DNA of 34,513 nucleotides from SIG78 sp045635745. Its GTDB lineage: Bacteria > Verrucomicrobiota > Lentisphaeria > Victivallales > Victivallaceae. Under the pieces are notes generated by a model, which saw only the letters and a program-made list of their open reading frames with translations, had not been told where the DNA came from and ran no database searches. The stretch lies in assembly GCA_045635745.1 (NCBI GenBank), contig JAZTWG010000016.1, positions 1 through 34,513 of the forward strand. Direction: 5' to 3'. A program made the position numbers and the translations under genes. Positions 14,936 to 22,433 of the stretch are shown here, piece by piece (positions within the stretch are counted from its first letter, which is position 1; each line of letters begins with the position of its first letter).

Positions 14936-15207
14936 GGTTGTATATATAGCTCCTTGTTAGTACAGTTATTGGTTGCGATTTTCCTGCTCATAATGGTACT
15001 TTACCTTGATAATATTATGAATTGCCGAAGCTGAGTATAGCATCGAATGATATTGTGCGTCATACTGTGCCTGCTTACATAACAAATCGCAGCTAAACTT
15101 GAGGTTAACAGGGACTGCAAGGAAACTGCAAGGCTTGGGAATCGATGTAACATTGGATGCTCACGCTGCTATTTCATATCATCACAGGGGGCAAAAAAGT
15201 GCAAATT
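14936..15207. other. Intergenic region between excisionase-like gene and AraC gene
   Basis: No supported gene. ACTGCAAGG is repeated twice 11 bp apart near 15115-15135. A 19-codon minus-strand frame from about 14995 ends in TGA overlapping the ATG of the excisionase-like gene; whether it is translated is unclear. Confidence 0.3.
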
Positions 15208-16098
15208 TCAGTTTTTCTGGGCTTCTTTGCGGTAACGCAGGGGCGTTGTATTCATATTTTTCTTGAAAATACTGGAAAAATAACTGCCGCTTTCAAAACC
15301 GCACGCGGTGGCGATGGCTTCTATGGGCATATCGCTTTCTTTCAGCAAGGCACATGCCTTATGTATTCGGTGATTGCTTAAAAACTGCATTGGGGTTACG
15401 CCGTAAAATTTTTTGAACTCCCGAAATAATGTCGGGCGTGATTTACCGCATGCCTGACACATTTTTTGAACAGTCCAGTTTTTTTCGCAATGCCGGGTTA
15501 TCCATCCGGCGAGATCTCCGATGCTTGCCGGTTGGATTTTATTGCTGGAAACAGTCTGCTGTGCCGCCTGACAAATCAAGAGCATAAACGCCTGAAATGC
15601 CGATACCATTGCCCACTGATAGCCATCTTCCCGGAGGGATTGAAAATCGTGCATTTTTTTCAAAAGTTCAATCGCCTTGACAAATTCTCCGGCATTAAGT
15701 ATATTCCGTATAACTTTGCCGGTTTTATTGCTGTGCGAGAGGGGAGAAAGCACAAAAAGTTTCTGAAACCCCGCCGTATGCGGCAAGTCAAACAACGGCA
15801 GTTTGAGCTTTTTGAAATCTACCAGCACATTGTAATAGTCAAAGTTGCACTCTTCGTAATTGTGATACATTCCCGGTTCAATGATCAGGAGTTCCTGCGA
15901 TTGAAGTTCGTAGTTTTTCTCCCCGCAGATATGCCGGGCACTGCCGGAAACGACCAGCACTATTTCGTGAAAACATTCGTGCTGATGCCAACCGGGAGAA
16001 CCTTTGCCGAAAAGCGGTTTGACCGCCAGCGGAAACTGATTGGTTTCAAACACAAATTCTTCGGTTACAAGCGAGCTGTATCGTGATGATTTTTTCAT
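15208..16098 (-). CDS. AraC-family transcriptional regulator
   Basis: A 296-residue regulator with an N-terminal cupin sensor (about 30-110; WHQHECFHEIVLVVSGS, LLIIEPGMYHNY) and a C-terminal double helix-turn-helix (about 195-290). The DNA-binding half has VQKMCQACGKSRPTLFREFKKFYGVTP and the second helix with IATACGFESGSYFSSIFKK. Such regulators usually activate nearby carbohydrate genes when a sugar binds the cupin. The gene is divergent from the pseudopilin/DUF4838 cluster, sharing the 136-bp region with the promoter at 16137-16165, so it is the likely local regulator (inference). Confidence 0.9.
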   Translation of the reverse strand: MKKSSRYSSLVTEEFVFETNQFPLAVKPLFGKGSPGWHQHECFHEIVLVVSGSARHICGEKNYELQSQELLIIEPGMYHNYEECNFDYYNVLVDFKKLKLPLFDLPHTAGFQKLFVLSPLSHSNKTGKVIRNILNAGEFVKAIELLKKMHDFQSLREDGYQWAMVSAFQAFMLLICQAAQQTVSSNKIQPASIGDLAGWITRHCEKNWTVQKMCQACGKSRPTLFREFKKFYGVTPMQFLSNHRIHKACALLKESDMPIEAIATACGFESGSYFSSIFKKNMNTTPLRYRKEAQKN

Positions 16099-16136
16099 AT
16101 TTGAGACTATTCTTAAAAAAAATGATATTATTTCAG

Positions 16137-16165
16137 TTGAAAAATCTCTTATTTTGCTATATACT
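16137..16165 (+). promoter_or_regulatory. Promoter of the pseudopilin/DUF4838 cluster
   Basis: TTGAAA (16137-16142) and TATACT (16160-16165) are separated by exactly 17 bp, in the region between the divergent AraC gene and the pseudopilin. Transcription would start near 16172, giving a leader of about 60 nt. Both boxes are near consensus. Confidence 0.65.
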
Positions 16166-16234
16166 CTAATGTAAACACAAATTAAAAGAAATCAAATTGC
16201 AAACATAAAAAAGCGAATAGAAAGGTCTGTTTTT

Positions 16235-16990
16235 ATGAAAAAACATTTTTCTGTACCGAATTTACCCGCCCATGGGCGGGTAAAGCTGAACAGCTTTACC
16301 CTTATTGAACTCCTCGTAGTCATTGCCATCATTGCCATTCTCGCGGCAATGCTCTTGCCGGCACTTTCCGCCGCCCGCGAACGGGCAAGAGTTTCCAGTT
16401 GCGTAGCTAAACTTAAAGATATTGGTACAGCAGTGTTCATGTATGCAAATATGTCCAAAGACATTTTGCCATCTGTACAGCATAGCGGATGCGATACTGG
16501 TTGTGTAAATATCTGGAAAAACCGTTATGCTACCGGAGATACCTCTCTTCCGGCGATGCTCATACAGAATGGATGTCTTGGGGATACTTTTGTTGGTACC
16601 GGCGAAAAAAATGTCACAGCTCAAAGAGACCGTTTTTTTCTTTGTCCCAGTGATACAACAGTAGGTGCGGCCAACTATCGAAACATGAGTTATATTTATT
16701 TTGGTGTCAGTTCTGTTGCAGCAAAAAAACATCCATCGTTTGGTGATTGGGGCGAAGATGATGTTCCCAGAAATGTTATTGGGCGAGACAACCCTGATAA
16801 TGTTATCGTATTTGATTATTTCAAAACTTCTGCTACTTCAATCGGCGGTCATCATCCGAATTTAGTCAATAATTTGCGGATGGGCGGTCAGGTGGCGTCC
16901 ACTGTTTGCAAAGAATCTGATTTATATACTGCCACAAATAACGACCAGTATTCCACGATTTTCAAATGGTTTGAAAACCGCACCAAGTAA
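16235..16990 (+). CDS. Pseudopilin (prepilin-type N-terminal domain)
   Basis: A 251-residue protein with a basic leader, the prepilin helix FTLIELLVVIAIIAILAAM (about residues 21-39) and RARVSSCVAKLKDIGTAVFM. Ser, not Gly, precedes the predicted cleavage site. The globular part has two Cys near SGCDTGC and the LCPSD turn. The usual WDGHV ending is changed to NLRMGGQV, so the DG motif is degenerate. AGAAAGG lies about 11 bases before the ATG. The first codons overlap a pair of strong inverted repeats (16261-16301). The stop is 6 bp before the first DUF4838 gene, which has no Shine-Dalgarno of its own, suggesting translational coupling of pilin and enzyme. Confidence 0.92.
   Translation: MKKHFSVPNLPAHGRVKLNSFTLIELLVVIAIIAILAAMLLPALSAARERARVSSCVAKLKDIGTAVFMYANMSKDILPSVQHSGCDTGCVNIWKNRYATGDTSLPAMLIQNGCLGDTFVGTGEKNVTAQRDRFFLCPSDTTVGAANYRNMSYIYFGVSSVAAKKHPSFGDWGEDDVPRNVIGRDNPDNVIVFDYFKTSATSIGGHHPNLVNNLRMGGQVASTVCKESDLYTATNNDQYSTIFKWFENRTK
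16261..16301 (+). promoter_or_regulatory. Two overlapping, mutually exclusive hairpins in the pilin coding start
   Basis: Positions 16261-16284 form a perfect 24-bp palindrome centred on CCCATGGG. Positions 16278-16301 form a second stem of 11 bp (GGGTAAAGCTG with CAGCTTTACCC, AA between). They share GGGTAAA at 16278-16284, so an RNA can form one or the other. They span leader codons just before the FTLIE motif. Confidence 0.75.
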
Positions 16991-16996
16991 ATTGTT

Positions 16997-19684
16997 ATGC
17001 TGAAAAAATCGTTGTTGCTTCTGCTGCTGGGGGCAGTTCTGCCCCTTCCGGCGGATGTGGTTTTGGTTGAAAAGGGCATTGCTCAAGCGGCTGTAAGTTT
17101 TGCTCCGGAATATAAAGCAATAAGGCAATATGCTCTGATCTTGCAAAATTATGTGGCAAAAAGCTCCGGGGCAACGCTGCCGGTCAATGGCGAAAAACTC
17201 CCCAACACCATCAAATTGCAGATCAAGCCTGCTTTGCACAGCGATATTGAGGAATTCAGCTTTACTTTCCCCGATGAGCACACTGTGGTTATTTCCGGCG
17301 GCAGCGAAAACGGTTTGAAGTTCGGCGTTTACCGTTTTTTGGAAAAATATCTCGGTTTGCGGCGGCTTTTCCCGGGCAAACTGGGCGATCACTTGCCGGA
17401 AAATAAAAATATTGTGATCCCATCTGAAAATTATACCGATAAACCCGCGTATCTCTCGCGTTATCTGGGCAGTGGCGCTTATACCGCTGATACTTGTGAA
17501 TACTATGACTGGGTCCGCAGCTTGGGTTCCAACAATCCGCGTATCTATATGGGGCATTATCTTTTTGCATTGCTCCCGCAAGATAAATACGGCAAAAGTC
17601 ATCCGGAGTTTTATCCTGAATTCAACGGCAAAAGAGTAGTGCCGCAACCGGGACAGACCACCTTCTGGCAGCCTTGTTTTACTGCACCGGGCCTGGCGGA
17701 AGTTCTGGCGGAAAATGCCATAAACAAGCTGAAAAAAGGCTTTGAGAACGAAAATAAAAATGTAAAGTTTTCTTCCGTTGATCCCCGCCGGAAAACGGTT
17801 TCCGTAGGGGTGAACGATGCCGGAGGGTACTGCACTTGTGCCAACTGCCGCAAGGTCAACGGCAATCGGCTCAATTACGCCGGAATATCTGATATGGCAC
17901 CAGGTTACATACCGCTTATCAACAAAGTTGCTGATATTGTAACTGCCAAATATCCCGACTGCCGGATACCTTTTTTAGCTTATGCGGCAGTTGCCGAAAT
18001 TCCGGCGGGAACCGGCAAACTCAACAAACGGCTGGTTCCGGAAATAACCTATGACAGTATGTACACTGCCGATCCGGTTTTGCGGGATAATTTCCGCAAA
18101 GTATTTTTGGCGTGGAGCCGATCGGTGGAAGAACTGGCATTGGGCGATTATGTTTACGGAGAACCCTTTGTTCTGCCCCGCACCAATTTTAAAGCCTTTG
18201 CCGGACAGGTCAAATGGGCGTATGAGCATGGAGCAAGACACTATTACGGCGAAAGTTATCCGGGGAAAGATTGGACGGAAGGCCCCAAACTCTATTTACT
18301 TATCAAACTTTTGTGGGATCCTGCCGCTGACCGCCACGCCATTCTTAACGAGTGGTACACCGCTTGTGTAGGCGAAAAAGCCGCACCGTATCTGAAAGAA
18401 TATTTTGCCAATCTGGAAAAATTCTGGACGGAAGATGTGTTGAAAACCGACTGGTTCAAGGAAAAACGGGTTTATCCGGCTTTCGGCAGCACCACTTATC
18501 TGAAAGCCTACACTCCGGAAAAACTCAATGAAAATGAAATTTTACTCAAAAAGTGTGTAGCGTTTGCCCAAACTCCGATTCAAAAATCCCGTGCAGAGTA
18601 TTTTCTGAAACTATTTATGCAACGCAAACCGGTGATCGAAGCATTCTGGCAGGCACAGGCGGTACGGGAAAATGCTGCCGCACTGGATTTTTCTGACACA
18701 GTTTATACGGCAAATTTTGATCCGCACCCTCAACATGTCAGCCATTGGCAGCGGGCAAAACGCAATGCCAAATTCCTGCGGGACAAGGTTGGCGGCATTG
18801 ATTACAGCGAATGCCTTCTGATTGATGCCGATGGGGCGGTTGCCGGGCCGTCGCTTTACGAGATCAGGATACCGGTACGCAATAAACGCTCATTCCGTAT
18901 TTCCGTAAAGTGCCGTGCCGAAAGTGCCATCGGTTCTGCCGCTAAAGTCATATTACAGAGTTATTGGCGCACCCCCAATGGGAAAATGCTGAGCAATACT
19001 TACCGTGTAAACGAAACCCTGCCGGCACCTTATGATGACCATTGGCGGCAAATAACGGTTTACAACACCACCCCGACCGATGAAAATTTGCTTTTGTGCA
19101 TTGGGTTGTGTGTTGACGGAGCATATAAAGGCAAAGTACGGTTTGATGATCTGGTAATTGATGCTACTCCCATCAAAATCAAGGATGAAGAAAAATACAC
19201 TGAAACTCTTTATGATTCGGACTTTGAATCACCCCGCAGCAGATGGATATTCTGGCAATCCGGCAAAAAACAGCTGCTCCAACGGAGCCGCTCTGCCGAT
19301 GGCGGCGTGAATAACAGCGGTGCGCTGCTGGTTGACGCTGCCGGGGATACCGAAGGTGCCGCCGGAATATTTTTGCATACTGTCCCGCTGCAAGATGCGA
19401 AAAAACTTCTGATAAACACTCAGATGAAACTTTCTGCGGATACCCCGCCGGATGCCATTGGCCGAATCTCCATAGAGTATCTGGACAGCAGCAGAAAAAT
19501 CATCAAATCAGATGGTATAAAACACTCCGATTATCCGGCTGTGCGGGATGGTAAATTCCATAGGATCGCTTTTTTAAGTGAAGCACCTGCCAACGCTGCG
19601 TTCCTGAAAATATCCCTGGAAAGCCGTCGTGCGGCACCGGGTAAAATATGGTTTGATAATATAAGTATAAAAACTATCAAATAG
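16997..19684 (+). CDS. Secreted DUF4838 protein with C-terminal carbohydrate-binding-like modules
   Basis: An 895-residue protein with a signal peptide (MLKKSLLLLLLGAVLPLPADV). The N-terminal GH67-N/GH20b-like domain ends in LKFGVYRFLEKYLGLRRLFP (about 95-120). The DUF4838 region (about 140-480) has SRYLGSGAY, HPEFYP, the Cys cluster CTCANC (about 277-282), GKDWTEGPKLYLLIKLLWDP and YLKEYFANLEKFW. Two jelly-roll-like modules follow (about 565-725 and 735-895), each opening with an NFD/DFE...W pattern as in CBM4/9 folds. The reaction is not established; a glycosidase on a uronate-bearing glycan is a reasonable inference. It is a paralogue of the next gene, with long blocks of near identity such as PGKLGDH, but they diverge enough to suggest different substrates. 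Confidence 0.88.
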   Translation: MLKKSLLLLLLGAVLPLPADVVLVEKGIAQAAVSFAPEYKAIRQYALILQNYVAKSSGATLPVNGEKLPNTIKLQIKPALHSDIEEFSFTFPDEHTVVISGGSENGLKFGVYRFLEKYLGLRRLFPGKLGDHLPENKNIVIPSENYTDKPAYLSRYLGSGAYTADTCEYYDWVRSLGSNNPRIYMGHYLFALLPQDKYGKSHPEFYPEFNGKRVVPQPGQTTFWQPCFTAPGLAEVLAENAINKLKKGFENENKNVKFSSVDPRRKTVSVGVNDAGGYCTCANCRKVNGNRLNYAGISDMAPGYIPLINKVADIVTAKYPDCRIPFLAYAAVAEIPAGTGKLNKRLVPEITYDSMYTADPVLRDNFRKVFLAWSRSVEELALGDYVYGEPFVLPRTNFKAFAGQVKWAYEHGARHYYGESYPGKDWTEGPKLYLLIKLLWDPAADRHAILNEWYTACVGEKAAPYLKEYFANLEKFWTEDVLKTDWFKEKRVYPAFGSTTYLKAYTPEKLNENEILLKKCVAFAQTPIQKSRAEYFLKLFMQRKPVIEAFWQAQAVRENAAALDFSDTVYTANFDPHPQHVSHWQRAKRNAKFLRDKVGGIDYSECLLIDADGAVAGPSLYEIRIPVRNKRSFRISVKCRAESAIGSAAKVILQSYWRTPNGKMLSNTYRVNETLPAPYDDHWRQITVYNTTPTDENLLLCIGLCVDGAYKGKVRFDDLVIDATPIKIKDEEKYTETLYDSDFESPRSRWIFWQSGKKQLLQRSRSADGGVNNSGALLVDAAGDTEGAAGIFLHTVPLQDAKKLLINTQMKLSADTPPDAIGRISIEYLDSSRKIIKSDGIKHSDYPAVRDGKFHRIAFLSEAPANAAFLKISLESRRAAPGKIWFDNISIKTIK

Positions 19685-19695
19685 AAAGGTGAAAA

Positions 19696-22404
19696 ATGAA
19701 AAGTTTTTACAAAAAACTGTTGGTGCTGGCAATGCTTTGCACGGTATGGAGCTGTGCATCGCTGACAGCAGAAGAATTTGTGATCGTTGAAAACAATCAG
19801 GGCAAATGCTCCATTGTCGTACCTGTCAACGAAGCAAGATATACCAAATGGGCACAAGCACTTGTCAAGTATATCAAAGCCAGCAGTAAGGCTGAACTTA
19901 CCGTCAAAAGCGGTACGGTTGACGGGGCGGTCATCAAGCTGCAGATCGATCCTTCCAAACACAGCGATATTGAAGAATTCAGTTTTACCTTCCCCGATAA
20001 AAACACCATACTGATTTCCGGCGGCTGCGAAAACGCGTTGAAATACGGCGTCTATCGTTTTCTGGAAAAATATGTGGGGCTGCGGCGTCTGTTTCCCGGT
20101 AAACTGGGCGATCACATCCCCGAAAATGCCACCATCAAAGTGCCCCGTAAAGAGCTGAAATGCCGTCCCAAGTACCTCTCGCGCTATCTGGGGACTGGGG
20201 CTTACAAAAACAATCCGGAATTTTATGATTGGAGCCGCAGTCTGGGGGCGAACAATCCGCGTATTTGGATCAGACACTATCTGGCAGAACTGCTGCCGGT
20301 GGAAAAATACGGCAAATCCATGCCCGAACTCTACCCCGTCCACAATGGCAAACGCGTTTTGCCCGCCCCAAAACAGCATACCTTCTGGCAACCGTGCTTC
20401 ACCGAGCCGAAACTGGCCGATGTGCTGGCAGAAAATGTTATTGCTGAACTCTCCGACAACAAACGCAAATACCCCAATATGGAAGTAAATGATAACGATC
20501 CGCGTTTGAAGACTATCGCACTGGGGATCAACGATGCCGGCGGATTTTGCGAGTGTAAACGCTGTATGAAAACCGTTCCGGCCAAGCGCAATATGATCGG
20601 CAGTCGGGATTTCAGTGCAAGCTACATTGATCTGATTGGCAAAGTTGCCGACAAAGTCACCGCCAAACACCCCGATTGCAAACTGCCGTTTCTTGCCTAC
20701 CACTCGGTACTCAATGCACCTGCGGACGGCAAAAAACTCAATCCGGCACTGATACCGGCCATTGCTTTTGACAGTATGTATGTAGCTGATGCCGTAAAAC
20801 GCAAAGAATACCGTGAATTGGTACAGAACTGGAACAAATCCCTGCCGGAGCTGGGCGTTTGGGATTATATCTGGGGCGGAGCGTATCTGGTTCCCCGGAC
20901 TTTCAACAATATGATGACCGAACATTTGCGTTGGAACTTTGCCAACGGCATCAAACACTATTATTCGGAATTTTCACCGGGAAAAGATTGGACCGAAGGC
21001 CCCAAGGCGTATCTGATAATCAAACTGCTCTGGAATCCCGATGCTGATAAAGATGCCATTCTTGATGACTGGTATAACTGTGCCGTCGGTAAAAAAGCGG
21101 CTCCGTATTACAAAAAGTATTTTGAGAACATGGAAAAATTCTGGACCACGCACGCTGTCAAAACTCATTGGTTCCAGAAAAGACAGGGGTATTCATCTTA
21201 CGGCAGCAGCGATTATCTGGAAGCGTTTCCGATGGAAATGCTTGAAGAAAACGAACAGCTGCTCAACCAGATGGTCGCCAACGCCGGTACTGAATTGCAG
21301 AAAAAGCGTGCAGAATATTTCCGTAAACTTTTCCTTGACCGCAAAAGTTGTATTCTGACATTCAAAAGCAATTTGGAAGTAAAGAAAAATGCCGCTAAAT
21401 TTGATTTCTCCCAACTGCTTTATGCGGCAAATTTTGACCCGCAACCCAAATCTCTGGCAACCTGGCAGCGTGCCGGCCGCAAAGCCAAATTCTTCCGTAC
21501 CGAAACCGGCGGTGTGGAACATACTGCTGCGTTGGGCATTGACGCGGATGGTTCGGCACGCGGCGGTGCATCTTACGAAGCCAATCTGGTTGTCAACAGC
21601 AAACGCAAATTCAAGGTCGTTGCCGATATGCGTGCCGACAGCGTGGAAAACAGTGCAAAAATTCATCTGACAGTACAGTGGAGAAATATGAAAGGCAAGA
21701 TGTATAGCAGTGCTTACCGGGTAAATGAGCCGCTGCCGGAACCTTACGACAACTTCTGGCGGACTCTGACTGTTTATACAGAAACACCGCCGGTGGATAT
21801 GCCGGTAAAAATGTGTGTAAATGCCGGGGTCAGCGGTACAATGCGGGGCAGGATTTATGTGGATAATATCCGTATATACACTGTACCGGATACTATTGAG
21901 GATGTGGAAAAATATTCCGTAAAACTCATTAAACACTCTTTTGATGCCAAGCCGCTGTGCTGGGCAAGCTGGCAGCCTGCAGGGCATCAGATCAAGTTTG
22001 TGAATATGCCCAATGCCGGCAGGAACGACAGTGCCGCTATGGTAACGGATTTCAGCAATGACAAGTTCGCCAGAGGCTCGCGCGGCAATTTGGTACAGAA
22101 TGTTTCTGTAAAAAATGTCAGCAAAGTTCTGGTGACCGCTTGGGTCAAAATTTCTGATAATGCCGGCAGAGAAGCTTTTGCCGGATTTGATCTCTCATTC
22201 AAGGATGCTGCCGGAAAAAAGATAAAAACCCCGAAAGCCGGAGCCAACCACCCTGCAGTGCGTGACGGCAACTGGCAGAAATTGCAGTTTACTGCCGATG
22301 TACCAGCCAATGCAGTACAGATGCAGACTGCTGTTTCAGTACGCTATGCCGCCCCCGGTATGATCGCCTTTGATGACATATCCATTTATGGCATATCCCG
22401 CTGA
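19696..22404 (+). CDS. Secreted DUF4838 protein, tandem paralogue
   Basis: A 902-residue protein with a signal peptide (MKSFYKKLLVLAMLCTVWSC, then ASLTAEE); the Cys near the end makes a lipoprotein form conceivable but the lipobox is poor. The domain order is the same as in the preceding gene: GH67-N-like domain, DUF4838 region with CECKRC (about 283-288) and GKDWTEGPKAYLIIKLLWNP, then two jelly-roll-like modules. AAAGGTG precedes the ATG by 5 bases, and the gap to the previous stop is 11 bp, so the pair is one transcript. The two proteins probably arose by local duplication. Confidence 0.88.
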   Translation: MKSFYKKLLVLAMLCTVWSCASLTAEEFVIVENNQGKCSIVVPVNEARYTKWAQALVKYIKASSKAELTVKSGTVDGAVIKLQIDPSKHSDIEEFSFTFPDKNTILISGGCENALKYGVYRFLEKYVGLRRLFPGKLGDHIPENATIKVPRKELKCRPKYLSRYLGTGAYKNNPEFYDWSRSLGANNPRIWIRHYLAELLPVEKYGKSMPELYPVHNGKRVLPAPKQHTFWQPCFTEPKLADVLAENVIAELSDNKRKYPNMEVNDNDPRLKTIALGINDAGGFCECKRCMKTVPAKRNMIGSRDFSASYIDLIGKVADKVTAKHPDCKLPFLAYHSVLNAPADGKKLNPALIPAIAFDSMYVADAVKRKEYRELVQNWNKSLPELGVWDYIWGGAYLVPRTFNNMMTEHLRWNFANGIKHYYSEFSPGKDWTEGPKAYLIIKLLWNPDADKDAILDDWYNCAVGKKAAPYYKKYFENMEKFWTTHAVKTHWFQKRQGYSSYGSSDYLEAFPMEMLEENEQLLNQMVANAGTELQKKRAEYFRKLFLDRKSCILTFKSNLEVKKNAAKFDFSQLLYAANFDPQPKSLATWQRAGRKAKFFRTETGGVEHTAALGIDADGSARGGASYEANLVVNSKRKFKVVADMRADSVENSAKIHLTVQWRNMKGKMYSSAYRVNEPLPEPYDNFWRTLTVYTETPPVDMPVKMCVNAGVSGTMRGRIYVDNIRIYTVPDTIEDVEKYSVKLIKHSFDAKPLCWASWQPAGHQIKFVNMPNAGRNDSAAMVTDFSNDKFARGSRGNLVQNVSVKNVSKVLVTAWVKISDNAGREAFAGFDLSFKDAAGKKIKTPKAGANHPAVRDGNWQKLQFTADVPANAVQMQTAVSVRYAAPGMIAFDDISIYGISR

Positions 22405-22433
22405 CCGGAATAAATTTCAGCTTTTGGTACGGG

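Noticed and set aside
19531..20958. 475-residue open frame on the minus strand
   Set aside because: It lies fully antisense to the two DUF4838 genes, which have signal peptides, ribosome-binding sites and family motifs; its own protein has no recognisable domain.
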